DNA of 64,000 nucleotides from Shewanella sp. 10N.286.48.A6 (GTDB lineage Bacteria > Pseudomonadota > Gammaproteobacteria > Enterobacterales > Shewanellaceae): the NCBI RefSeq assembly GCF_002873135.1, contig NZ_MCVI01000011.1, forward strand, positions 39,690 to 103,689, written 5' to 3'. Made by a program: the position numbers and the translations under genes. Position 1 is the stretch's first letter. Every line of letters starts with the position of its first letter. This document shows positions 28,190-36,459 of the stretch, piece after piece. A model generated the notes under the pieces. The model saw only the letters and a program-made list of their open reading frames with translations. It was not told the origin of the DNA and made no database searches.

Positions 28190-28204
28190 CGTGATAAAAT
28201 TACT
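28190..28204. promoter_or_regulatory. second HexR-like box upstream of adhE
   Basis: CGTGATAAAATTACT matches TGTAATWWWATTACA at 12 of 15 positions, 90 bases before adhE and 63 bases from the stronger box at 28253. Confidence 0.45.
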
Positions 28205-28252
28205 CCTTTAGCGGTATATATGTCGTGATCCACAGCACAAATCACTACGAAT

Positions 28253-28267
28253 GGTAATTTAATTACA
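28253..28267. promoter_or_regulatory. HexR box upstream of adhE
   Basis: GGTAATTTAATTACA matches the HexR consensus at 14 of 15 positions, the best site in the window. It lies 154 bases before the adhE start. Confidence 0.7.
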
Positions 28268-28284
28268 CAAAAAGGCTTAGTTAA

Positions 28285-28298
28285 GTGATTATTATCAT
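28285..28298. promoter_or_regulatory. FNR-like box upstream of adhE
   Basis: GTGATTATTATCAT matches TTGATNNNNATCAA at 8 of the 10 defined positions. It lies close to the HexR box, so an anaerobic input is plausible. Confidence 0.45.
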
Positions 28299-28350
28299 GC
28301 CAGCAAAGCTGGCGGTTAATTCACTAAGAGTGTTTTACCTTTGAATTAAT

Positions 28351-28368
28351 AGCATAAAAATTTATGCT
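28351..28368. repeat. palindrome in the adhE-dgt gap
   Basis: AGCATAAAAATTTATGCT has perfect 8-base arms around AA. It could be an operator for an unidentified regulator. A second hairpin, GCCAGC-AAA-GCTGGC, is at 28299-28313. Confidence 0.5.
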
Positions 28369-28412
28369 AACTGAGTGTGCTTTGGCTGGAAGTAATTGAA
28401 GTTTTATTACAG

Positions 28413-28456
28413 TGTTAGTGACTTTAGATGCTTAACGCTCATCAAAGCCACTAACA
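28413..28456 (-). terminator. inverted repeat after dgt, possible terminator
   Basis: TGTTAGTGACTTT (28413-28425) pairs with AAAGCCACTAACA (28444-28456) with one mismatch. It sits 30 bases past the dgt stop codon. The T-run on the minus strand is poor, so termination is uncertain. Confidence 0.45.
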
Positions 28457-28486
28457 CAGGGGTCTCATCTTGATAGGTAAATAAGG

Positions 28487-29920
28487 TTATCTTTCTAAGC
28501 TAATCTCAAAAATGCCAGAAGACTTGGGGCCAAATAATTGCTGATGCAACTTACCGGCAAATTCATCGGTCATTCCAGAAATATAATCTGCAATAATTCG
28601 CATTGGATTAAGGTTATTCTCCTTGGCATGTAACCAACGTTCTTGAGTGTTTAATGGCAGCAAACGTTGTGGATCAGACTCAAAGGCTTCAAATAATTCC
28701 ATGACAATTTGTTGGCCTTTGTATTCGAGCATTTGCATTTCAGGTTTACGGATAACGTACTTATAGACAAATTGTTTTAAAGTATGCAGTGCGATGGCAA
28801 AGTCAGGCTCTAGGCTGGCATTGTATTTTAATAAAGGTTCATCAAATTTGTCGTCTTGCTCGATATTAATGGCAGTGACAAAACCATTCACTAAGGTACC
28901 TATGGCATCTTTACGTAAGTGATGTTGATGGGAAAATAATTTATCTGCGATATGGGTAAATTCGTGAGTAAGCCATGGGTCATTACTTTGGCTTAATTTG
29001 TCAGCGACATCCTGCTGCCATTGCAAAGGCGTGACTATGCCCATCACGATAGCATCTTCTAAATCATGGACTGCATAAGCGATATCATCCGCCAGTTCCA
29101 TGATGGAGCAATCAAAAGATTTATACTGGGTTCTGTGGTGAGGATAGTGTTGATTAGTGCTGTTTTTAATGCTGATAAAGCGGTTTCTATCATTTACACT
29201 CAAACCTGAAAGCACCCAATCGAAGATATCTTTGTCATCGTTAAAAAGGCCTTTTACCGATGGCCACTGTGAAGGTCTTAATTGTCTGTGGCTGGTTATT
29301 TCTGGGTGACCTAAATCGACATGTAACTGGCTATATAAAGCGGGATACTTTAACACTCCAAGTAAGGTTCGCCTGGTTAGATTCATGCCCCAGTATTCGG
29401 TGTAGGGTTCAAGTCTGGCTAAAATTCTAAAAGTTTGACCGTTGCCTTCAAATCCGCCGTGATGGCGCATCATATAGTTCAAGGCCACTTCACCACCGTG
29501 ACCAAATGGCGGATGACCAATATCATGGGCTAAGCATAGTGACTCTATTAAGCTCATTGAATCTAATAGTTGCTCAATGTCAGGGAATTTACGTTTAAGC
29601 TGGGCAGCGATGCCTGTGCCTATTTGTGATACTTCTAATGAATGGGTTAAACGAGTGCGAAAAAAATCGTTCATGCCAATGCCGTGTACCTGAGTTTTAG
29701 CTTGTAGGCGACGAAAGGCGGCTGAGTGCAGTATTCTTGCTCTGTCACGCTGAAACGGACTGCGGTGATCATTACGGCGTAATTTATCTTCACCTAGGCG
29801 GCGTTCATGCCATGGATTTATCTTAGTGCTGCCCTCAATATCAGCGTTCATTTGTTTGTCATTGATGGCAGCTAATTCATTTTCAGTGACATCACTACTG
29901 TGTATTTCATTGTCTGACAT
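28487..29920 (-). CDS. dgt: deoxyguanosinetriphosphate triphosphohydrolase-like protein
   Basis: A 477-residue HD-domain enzyme that hydrolyses dGTP (possibly other dNTPs) to deoxynucleoside and triphosphate. The metal ligands are visible: [12 protein letters not shown] (His), [17 protein letters not shown] (HD) and [17 protein letters not shown] (Asp). The N-terminal block [30 protein letters not shown] is typical. AAAGGATG precedes the ATG. It starts 24 bases after yfbR, giving a two-gene deoxynucleotide-handling unit. NCBI names close Shewanella relatives anti-phage dGTPases, from work showing that some deplete dGTP during phage infection; whether this one does is unknown. Confidence 0.88.
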   Translation of the reverse strand: MSDNEIHSSDVTENELAAINDKQMNADIEGSTKINPWHERRLGEDKLRRNDHRSPFQRDRARILHSAAFRRLQAKTQVHGIGMNDFFRTRLTHSLEVSQIGTGIAAQLKRKFPDIEQLLDSMSLIESLCLAHDIGHPPFGHGGEVALNYMMRHHGGFEGNGQTFRILARLEPYTEYWGMNLTRRTLLGVLKYPALYSQLHVDLGHPEITSHRQLRPSQWPSVKGLFNDDKDIFDWVLSGLSVNDRNRFISIKNSTNQHYPHHRTQYKSFDCSIMELADDIAYAVHDLEDAIVMGIVTPLQWQQDVADKLSQSNDPWLTHEFTHIADKLFSHQHHLRKDAIGTLVNGFVTAINIEQDDKFDEPLLKYNASLEPDFAIALHTLKQFVYKYVIRKPEMQMLEYKGQQIVMELFEAFESDPQRLLPLNTQERWLHAKENNLNPMRIIADYISGMTDEFAGKLHQQLFGPKSSGIFEISLER

Positions 29921-29944
29921 TGATCATCCTTTACTGTGTGAGCA

Positions 29945-30553
29945 TCAGTTAGTTAATTCGTTTTCAGTCAATTTATCTAATGTGGAAGTGCAGCTATCGA
30001 GGAAAATTTCGATAAAACATTTTACTTCAGGTAAATCTTGTTCCATTTGCTTAAGCTTTTTATCCAAGTTAATTTTTACATGTTGAAACTCGTCATTGTT
30101 AAAGCGTAGCTCATTCATGGTTTTCACATAGGCTTGTAAAATATCTGCGGCTTTGACGATAGCTTTGTATTCTGGGTCGACTTGGGTTTGAACTAATAGT
30201 GGCTCCATTTCTTCACGCAGATCTTCAGGTAACGAGGCTAAGCATTCTTTTTCAGCCAGATCTTCAAGCTTTTTAAAGGCTTTGGTAAATTCAGGACTGT
30301 GATATTTGGTGTTGGAGTTGATATCTTGGAGCTTGGTTTCTGATACTTCATGGTAAAGGGCGATGGTAGCCGCTTTTTCTGGATTTAGCTTACCGCCAAA
30401 GCGTTTATTTTTAATGACCACCAATAAGTGCGCAATCACAGCGACTTGATGACAATGCTCTGATACGTTTTCTTTTTGAAAACAATGCATCAAAGCCCAA
30501 CGTTCTAACAATGGCATACGGGTGATCCATGCCATAAAAGTACTTGGTTTCAT
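29945..30553 (-). CDS. yfbR: YfbR-like 5'-deoxynucleotidase with altered HD motif
   Basis: A 202-residue HD-fold protein aligned without gaps to E. coli YfbR, which removes the phosphate from deoxynucleoside 5'-monophosphates. Arg18, Trp19, His33, His68, Glu72, Asp77 and Asp137 are conserved. Residue 69 is Glu where E. coli has the metal-ligand Asp, so the hallmark reads LYHEVSE instead of MYHDASE. Activity or metal preference may therefore differ. It precedes dgt by 24 bases on the same strand, so both enzymes lower deoxynucleotide pools. GAGG stands six bases before the ATG. Confidence 0.85.
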   Translation of the reverse strand: MKPSTFMAWITRMPLLERWALMHCFQKENVSEHCHQVAVIAHLLVVIKNKRFGGKLNPEKAATIALYHEVSETKLQDINSNTKYHSPEFTKAFKKLEDLAEKECLASLPEDLREEMEPLLVQTQVDPEYKAIVKAADILQAYVKTMNELRFNNDEFQHVKINLDKKLKQMEQDLPEVKCFIEIFLDSCTSTLDKLTENELTN

Positions 30554-30750
30554 AATCTGCCTCGGTAATAGGATTAAGGCGAATAGCAGATCCGTGTCGC
30601 TAATGAATACGGATTACGGCTAAAAAGCTATCTGTCTACTGTAATCAACTACACTGCGCCATACAACTGTATTTTATATTAACAATTAACTAAAATTTAC
30701 GTTAGCATAACAACGGATAAGCTTGATTATGAAAGAAAATGTTAAGTTAA

Positions 30751-31671
30751 ATGAGATTAAATATGGATGATGCTCGCTGTTTGCAATTAGATAGATTAGT
30801 CACCAACGAAGAGCTATATATACTCGACAATGTAAAATCACTTAATTTTGTTTGCGATGAATGCGCTGTGGCGCTTATACCTTGCTCTTACAAAAAAGCG
30901 GTTAACTTACGTAGACCTTATTTTAAAACCTCAAAAAACGTTGATCATGAGCAGCATTGTTACGCTAAAGCCAGCAGTAAAATTAAGCAGCAAGGCAAAA
31001 CATCACGGTTGAGCAGTGATGAAGGCTTTCCGTTAGCCTATCCAAATCGGTTTACTTTAACCGCCGCAAAGTCCGTTAAAGCGGTGAGTACTACCGAGAT
31101 TGCCGCTGATGATGTTAATCAATTAACAAGGTCGAAGGCCGCGAAAACTGTAAGCAGTAAGCGTAAAGCGAATTATCTGACCAGCTCTTTTCAAAGCATA
31201 GTCGATCAGTATTTTGACTTTCCTTACGATCGTGACAGGGCGCTTTCATTTGAAGGGGTTGAGGGAAACCAATATGGGCAGATTTTCACAAAAATCATTA
31301 ACCCAGTAGGCAAGCAAAAGTTTCGTTTTCAAACTGACAATAATGATACCAAGGTGTTTTACAGCACCTTAGCATGGGATAAACCACAAGTTGAAGCTGA
31401 CTATATTATGATTAAGTTATCCGCTGGCTGGTGGCAAAAAGTGGATAATAAGAATAAAAACCTCAGACCCTATGTTGTCAAAATTCAAACCAGTGCATGG
31501 CCTGAAGCGGTAAAGACAAATTTTGTAAAACGCTTAACTCAAATACGAGAACTGGTAAAAGGCACCGACAAAAAAGCCTTGGTAGCATTTGTTGGCAAGC
31601 AAGATCAGCAAGAGGATTTTTATCGCTTTTTTGCTAAAGAAGCCAAATTGATTAGTTTTAAAGTGGTTTAA
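30751..31671 (+). CDS. unrecognised protein with an N-terminal CoiA-like zinc ribbon
   Basis: A 306-residue protein that I cannot assign. Near the N terminus Cys35, Cys38, Cys45, His66, His69 and Cys70 form the pattern CDEC...C...HEQHC, with YFKTSKN before it, reminiscent of the zinc ribbon of competence-related CoiA proteins. A basic, Ser/Lys-rich linker (about 75-150) follows, then a compact alpha/beta region (about 160-306) with several Trp and Lys. It has no signal peptide or membrane helix; it may bind nucleic acid. A start at 30763 (MDDAR) is also possible. It is convergent with the next gene and divergent from yfbR. Confidence 0.6.
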   Translation: MRLNMDDARCLQLDRLVTNEELYILDNVKSLNFVCDECAVALIPCSYKKAVNLRRPYFKTSKNVDHEQHCYAKASSKIKQQGKTSRLSSDEGFPLAYPNRFTLTAAKSVKAVSTTEIAADDVNQLTRSKAAKTVSSKRKANYLTSSFQSIVDQYFDFPYDRDRALSFEGVEGNQYGQIFTKIINPVGKQKFRFQTDNNDTKVFYSTLAWDKPQVEADYIMIKLSAGWWQKVDNKNKNLRPYVVKIQTSAWPEAVKTNFVKRLTQIRELVKGTDKKALVAFVGKQDQQEDFYRFFAKEAKLISFKVV

Positions 31672-31685
31672 TTTTGCTCAGTGTG

Positions 31686-32528
31686 TTATTGTAGGATAAA
31701 CTCTGTTTGGATCGGATTATGATCTGAGGCTGAGGTTTCGTTAGAGTCTGCATTTATTAAGGTTAAACCGCGATAAAATAAATGATCAAGTGGTAAGCCA
31801 AACACCCGTTTACGAAAATCTGCTTTGTATTTAGCTTCTGTTAGGCTCAGGCCATGAGTGAGTTGCCTTACGATACTCATTCTACCTTCTCGCCAGGTAT
31901 TTAAGTCTCCTGCTAAAATAACCGGCCCCTGATGTATGGCGACTTTTTTTAGCACTTTTTTCAGTTGTGATTCGTAACTATTTAGTCGCCAGTCAAAATT
32001 AACGCCATGTAAATTGACCACCAGTAATTGCTGGCCATTAGATAATGGGTAGGCGGCCACAAGAGTCGATTTGGCGAATCGGATTAACGGTTCTGCAGTT
32101 TGATAGGCACAGGCTTCACTAGCTGGTTGAGATGAAATATTCATAACCCCCATTGGTACGTTAAGCAGGTTAAACCCTTTGGCCATTACCACATGGTGCT
32201 GGGTATCGGCTAAGAACTTTGAGAAACGACGATTAAGTTTGGCTTCTTGCAGAAGTAACAAATCTGAGCCTTGAGTGATTTGCTGTAATTCAGTTTGCCA
32301 GTTTCTCTTTTGTTGTTTATAAATGTTCCAAACAGCAATACGTAAGCGTCCTTGTTGATCAAGGGGCTTGCTGACTGTTTGGGATAAACATTGAGACACA
32401 AACATGGGTTGTAGTTCACTCATCATAACCTCGGCTTCGCCATTAAATTTCGTCACTACAAATAAATACAAACCGCCACTTAACAATAGCCCGATCATGA
32501 TCCAATATTTTAATTTGTTAAGGTTCAA
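31686..32528 (-). CDS. endonuclease/exonuclease/phosphatase family protein, membrane-anchored
   Basis: A 280-residue protein of the EEP superfamily. An N-terminal hydrophobic helix (about 9-27) would anchor it in the inner membrane with the catalytic domain outside. Metal and catalytic motifs are LLLLQEAKL, NLHGVNFDW, LAGDLNTWREG, LDHLFYRG and ASDHNPI. The pattern resembles E. coli YafD. The start is TTG at 32528, supported by GAGG five bases upstream; no ATG lies before the hydrophobic helix. Substrate unknown. It is divergent from cls. Confidence 0.8.
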   Translation of the reverse strand: MNLNKLKYWIMIGLLLSGGLYLFVVTKFNGEAEVMMSELQPMFVSQCLSQTVSKPLDQQGRLRIAVWNIYKQQKRNWQTELQQITQGSDLLLLQEAKLNRRFSKFLADTQHHVVMAKGFNLLNVPMGVMNISSQPASEACAYQTAEPLIRFAKSTLVAAYPLSNGQQLLVVNLHGVNFDWRLNSYESQLKKVLKKVAIHQGPVILAGDLNTWREGRMSIVRQLTHGLSLTEAKYKADFRKRVFGLPLDHLFYRGLTLINADSNETSASDHNPIQTEFILQ

Positions 32529-32650
32529 TGTTACCTCGAGATAGATGTATGACAGCTGAATGATTAGCTTTGCTATATGCTTGCTTGTTTAAAGAGTACA
32601 ATCAACTTTACTATTAACTTTTCAATACACCTAGGAATACTGTAAAAACT

Positions 32651-34102
32651 ATGGATCAATTGACCCAAATTATTGCCATTGTTGGTGTGGTGCTTTATTG
32701 GCTTATTTTAGGTGTGGTGGCAATTCGAATCGTTATCAAACGTCGAAGTATCGGCGTGTCATTTTCTTGGTTGTTGATTATTTACTTTTTGCCTTTTGTT
32801 GGGGTGTTTGCCTACTTATTATTTGGTGAATTGCATTTGGGTAAAACCCGCTCAAATCGTTCAAAAGCCATGTATAAACCCTATGCCGAGTGGTTTAAAG
32901 CGTTATATGAGCATAATGCCCATAAACCAGAAAGCCAAAGTCATTATGCTATTCCTATTAGTCATTTGTGTGACACCCAATTAAGGATCCCATCTCTTAC
33001 TGCCAATGAAATGGTGTTAAAACATACTACCGATGACATTTTAAACTCAATAATTAGCGATATAAATAAGGCTAAAAATTGTATTCATATGGAGTTTTAT
33101 ATTTGGCATCCCGGTGGTCTTGCAGATGAAGTGGCTAATGCATTGATTGCCGCTAGCCAGCGTAATGTCGCTATTAAATTACTATTGGATGCAGCAGGCA
33201 GTCGCCACTTTTTCAAATCATCATGGCCAAAGTTAATGACAGATGCAGGAATTAAAGTGGTGCCGGCATTGATTGTTAGTCCACTGCGTATGCTGTTTAG
33301 GCGCATGGATCTGCGTTTGCATCGTAAAATTGTTGTCATAGACAATACCGTGGGCTATACCGGCTCAATGAACTTAGTTGATCCTAAATATTTTAAGCAG
33401 TCCAGCGAGGTGGGAGAGTGGATTGATATGATGGTGCGGATCACCGGACCTGTTGTACCAGTGATTAATACCGTAAGCAGCTGGGACTGGGAAGTTGAAA
33501 CCAATGAGCGCTTTTTACCTGAGCAGCCGCCAGCGGCAGAGTCGACTCATACATCGTCATTAGTTCAAGTTATTCCATCGGGCCCAGGGATGCCGGAAGA
33601 TGTTATTCATCAAGTATTATTACAAAGTTTATATCAAGCCCGTACACGCATTGTTATTACCACACCTTACTTTGTACCCAGTGAATACTTGTTAGTGGCC
33701 TTAGTCACCGCAGCGTTACGGGGAGTTGATGTTAATATTATTATCCCAAGGCGCAACGATTCCACTATGGTCAAATGGGCCAGTAGTTCGTTTTTCACTG
33801 AACTGTTAAATGCTGGCATAAAAGTTCATCAGTTTAACGGTGGTTTGCTGCACACTAAGTCGGTGTTGATTGATGATGAACATTGTTTGATTGGTACGGT
33901 AAATATGGATATGCGTAGCTTGTGGCTAAATTTTGAACTCACTTTAGCGGTTGACGATGTTAAGTTTGCTAACAAATTACAGCAGCTACAACAAAGCTAC
34001 ATTAATGATTCAAAACAACTTAGTTTAGAAGAGTGGAACCAGAGGCCTTGGTATAAAAGGGTGATTGAACAAGTTTTCTATTTATTCAGCCCTTTGCTAT
34101 AG
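32651..34102 (+). CDS. cls: cardiolipin synthase
   Basis: A 483-residue phospholipase D family enzyme joining phosphatidyl groups to make cardiolipin. Two N-terminal membrane helices (about 5-27 and 37-60) are followed by two HKD motifs: RLHRKIVVIDNTVGYTGSMN and LLHTKSVLIDDEHCLIGTVNMD. The layout is that of ClsA-type enzymes of about 480 residues. It is monocistronic. Its stop codon and last codons lie in the first unit of a 13-base tandem repeat (34089-34166), so the 3' end may be unstable. Confidence 0.92.
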   Translation: MDQLTQIIAIVGVVLYWLILGVVAIRIVIKRRSIGVSFSWLLIIYFLPFVGVFAYLLFGELHLGKTRSNRSKAMYKPYAEWFKALYEHNAHKPESQSHYAIPISHLCDTQLRIPSLTANEMVLKHTTDDILNSIISDINKAKNCIHMEFYIWHPGGLADEVANALIAASQRNVAIKLLLDAAGSRHFFKSSWPKLMTDAGIKVVPALIVSPLRMLFRRMDLRLHRKIVVIDNTVGYTGSMNLVDPKYFKQSSEVGEWIDMMVRITGPVVPVINTVSSWDWEVETNERFLPEQPPAAESTHTSSLVQVIPSGPGMPEDVIHQVLLQSLYQARTRIVITTPYFVPSEYLLVALVTAALRGVDVNIIIPRRNDSTMVKWASSSFFTELLNAGIKVHQFNGGLLHTKSVLIDDEHCLIGTVNMDMRSLWLNFELTLAVDDVKFANKLQQLQQSYINDSKQLSLEEWNQRPWYKRVIEQVFYLFSPLL

Positions 34103-34166
34103 CTCTTTGTTAGAGCGCTTTGTAATAGCACTTTGTATTAGCCCTTTGTAATAGCCTTTTACAATC
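34089..34166. repeat. 13-bp tandem repeat, five to six copies, across the cls stop codon
   Basis: Units GCCCTTTGCTATA (34089), GCTCTTTGTTAGA (34102), GCGCTTTGTAATA (34115), GCACTTTGTATTA (34128), GCCCTTTGTAATA (34141) and a degenerate GCCTTTTACAATC (34154). Consensus GCNCTTTGTAATA. The first unit covers the end of cls. Confidence 0.75.
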
Positions 34167-34230
34167 GATTTAGTGTTAGCATTTGACTTTAATGCTTCAC
34201 ATTTCGATTAATACCAAACTATGAACTTAC

Positions 34231-34263
34231 AAAAAACAGCCACTATAGAAACTATAGTGGCTG
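34231..34263 (-). terminator. terminator of alaA, possibly shared with cls
   Basis: CAGCCACTATAG (34237-34248) and CTATAGTGGCTG (34252-34263) form a perfect 12-base stem with an AAA loop. On the minus strand it is followed by six T. Confidence 0.85.
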
Positions 34264-34305
34264 TGTTTGTTATGACTATTACTGATAAATACGGCAGTAA
34301 TTTGA

Positions 34306-35520
34306 TTACTGTGAGTAGTTCTCTAAAAAGTTGCCAAAATCTGTGAGTGCCTTAGTTAAGTCTTCTTTGTGGGGTAAAAATACCACTCGCAGATGATCTG
34401 GCTCTGGCCAGTTAAAGGCGGTACCTTGGACTAAAAGCATTTTTTCAGATTTTAATAAATCCAGTACCAGTCTTTCATCGTCTCTAAGATTAAATTTCTT
34501 TAAGTCCAGCTTAGGGAAGGCATATAAAGCTCCCTTAGGTTTTTTAACGCTAACACCGGGTATTGAATTAAGCACGTCATAACAGACGTCTCTTTGGGCG
34601 GTTAAACGGCCATTTGGCAGTATTAGCTCGTTAATACTTTGATAGCCACCTAAAGCAGTTTGTATCGCATGTTGATTAGGTACGTTTGAACACAAGCGCA
34701 TTGAAGCCAACATGTCTAAACCTTCAATATAATTTTTGGCGGCTTTTAAATTGCCACTGAGAACCATCCAGCCAACGCGAAAACCTGCAGCGCGGTAAGC
34801 TTTAGATAAGCCATTAAACGTCACTGTCAAAATATCATCTGAAAGCGAAGCTGCATGTACATGCACAGCTTCATCATAAAGAATTTTATCGTAGATTTCG
34901 TCGGCGAATAAAATGATGTCATGTTGACGGCACAGTTCAACCACCTCTAACAATAACTCACGACTGTATACCGCACCTGTAGGGTTATTGGGGTTGATGA
35001 TCACAATGCCGCGGGTACGCGGGGTGATTTTACTTTTAATATCGTCAATATCCGGAAACCAGTCTGACTCTTCATCGCAGCGATAATGCACCGCTTTACC
35101 GCCAGCAAGGTTGGCAGCAGCGGTCCATAGCGGATAATCAGGTGAGGGGATCAGTACTTCATCATCGGTATTAAGTAGACCTTGTAATGCCATACAGATA
35201 AGCTCAGATGCACCGTTACCGATATAGACATCTTCGATATCAATACCAAAGATCCCTTGAGCTTGATAATGCTGCACAATGGCTTTACGGGCTGAAAATA
35301 GCCCTTTTGATTCACAATAACCTTGAGCGCTTGGTAAGTTTAAAATGACGTCACGGACAATTTCTTCAGGGGCTTCAAATCCAAAAGGGGCAGGGTTGCC
35401 GATATTAAGTTTTAATATTCTATGACCTTCATCTTCTAGGCGGCGTGCCTCTTTATGAACAGGTCCTCGAATATCATAGCAAACACTATCGAGTTTATTG
35501 GATTTGATAATAGGGCGCAT
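34306..35520 (-). CDS. alaA: glutamate-pyruvate aminotransferase AlaA
   Basis: A 404-residue class I PLP-dependent aminotransferase, very close in sequence to E. coli AlaA (YfbQ), which makes alanine from pyruvate and glutamate. The PLP lysine is in FNGLSKAYRAAGFRVGWM; NPNNPTGAVYS and DEIYDKILYD are also present, and KLNIGNPAPFGFEAPEEI marks the subfamily. It is a single gene ending in a strong hairpin. In E. coli alaA is adjacent to yfbR; here the two are about 4 kb apart. Confidence 0.93.
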   Translation of the reverse strand: MRPIIKSNKLDSVCYDIRGPVHKEARRLEDEGHRILKLNIGNPAPFGFEAPEEIVRDVILNLPSAQGYCESKGLFSARKAIVQHYQAQGIFGIDIEDVYIGNGASELICMALQGLLNTDDEVLIPSPDYPLWTAAANLAGGKAVHYRCDEESDWFPDIDDIKSKITPRTRGIVIINPNNPTGAVYSRELLLEVVELCRQHDIILFADEIYDKILYDEAVHVHAASLSDDILTVTFNGLSKAYRAAGFRVGWMVLSGNLKAAKNYIEGLDMLASMRLCSNVPNQHAIQTALGGYQSINELILPNGRLTAQRDVCYDVLNSIPGVSVKKPKGALYAFPKLDLKKFNLRDDERLVLDLLKSEKMLLVQGTAFNWPEPDHLRVVFLPHKEDLTKALTDFGNFLENYSQ

Positions 35521-35770
35521 ACTTGCCTCAAGTTACTAATACGACATAAGTATCCGAACAATAACGAATTAATGGCAGTGAGAAAAGGATTAATTGAATA
35601 TTTTATTGAGTTTATTAGAGGATTGTACTGCGCGGCTTATATTATCGACACTCGGTTAGGTTAAATGACTAAATTGGTGAGCATGAGTAAGATGAAACAC
35701 TGAATTGCTGGTGTTTTTGAGTGCAACTCTCTTATTAAAGATAAGCTAACTAAGTGCATAAAATAAATAC

Positions 35771-35803
35771 AAAAAACAAAAAAGCCAGCAATTGCTGGCT
35801 TTT
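35771..35803 (-). terminator. terminator of efp
   Basis: GCCAGCA and TGCTGGC form a perfect stem (35783-35798) followed on the minus strand by TTTTTTG and more T. Confidence 0.85.
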
Positions 35804-35852
35804 AGACTTTTAGGGTGGTTCCGTTAAGGGGCCTCCCTAATGATAGCGATAA

Positions 35853-36413
35853 TTAAACGCGTTTTTTGAACTCGTTAGTACGAGTATCAATTTCGATTTT
35901 ATCACCGATTTTAACGAATTCAGCTACCGTAACAGTACCACCACCAGTAATGGTTGCTGGCTTCATTACTTTACCTGAAGTATCACCACGAGCAGCAGGT
36001 TCAGTGTAAGTTACTTCACGAACGATGCTAGTCGGTAATTCAACAGAAATCGCTTTACCTTCGTAGAAAGTGACTGAACATTCTTCTTCCATACCGTCAA
36101 CGATATAAGCAGAAGCATCACCTAAGTTGTCAGCTTCAACGTCATATTGGTTGTACTCAGCATCCATAAATACATACATAGGATCTGCGTAGTAAGAATA
36201 AGTACATGCTAAACGTTCTAGGATGATATCTTCCATTTTGTCATCACCTTTAAAGGTGGTTTCAGTGGTAGAGTCTTGTAGAACGTTCTTTAATTTGATT
36301 TTAACGATTGCAGCGTTACGACCAGAGCGAGTTGTTTCAGTTTTCTGAACAACCCATGGGCTGCCATCTAACATGATCACGTTACCAGGACGGAGTTCAT
36401 GAGCAGTTTTCAT
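35853..36413 (-). CDS. efp: elongation factor P, arginine-rhamnosylated type
   Basis: A 186-residue translation factor that relieves ribosome stalling at polyproline. It has the KOW-like N domain and two OB domains. The tip of the first domain reads TRSGRNAA and counting from Met1 places Arg at residue 32, where E. coli EF-P has modified Lys34. This is the type rhamnosylated by EarP, and earP lies directly upstream. The pair was worked out in Shewanella and Pseudomonas. It is 46 bases after earP on the same strand and may have its own promoter. Confidence 0.95.
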   Translation of the reverse strand: MKTAHELRPGNVIMLDGSPWVVQKTETTRSGRNAAIVKIKLKNVLQDSTTETTFKGDDKMEDIILERLACTYSYYADPMYVFMDAEYNQYDVEADNLGDASAYIVDGMEEECSVTFYEGKAISVELPTSIVREVTYTEPAARGDTSGKVMKPATITGGGTVTVAEFVKIGDKIEIDTRTNEFKKRV

Positions 36414-36459
36414 TACTTTATTCCTATATTTTAGGTATTAATTTTAATTGCGCAGTATC

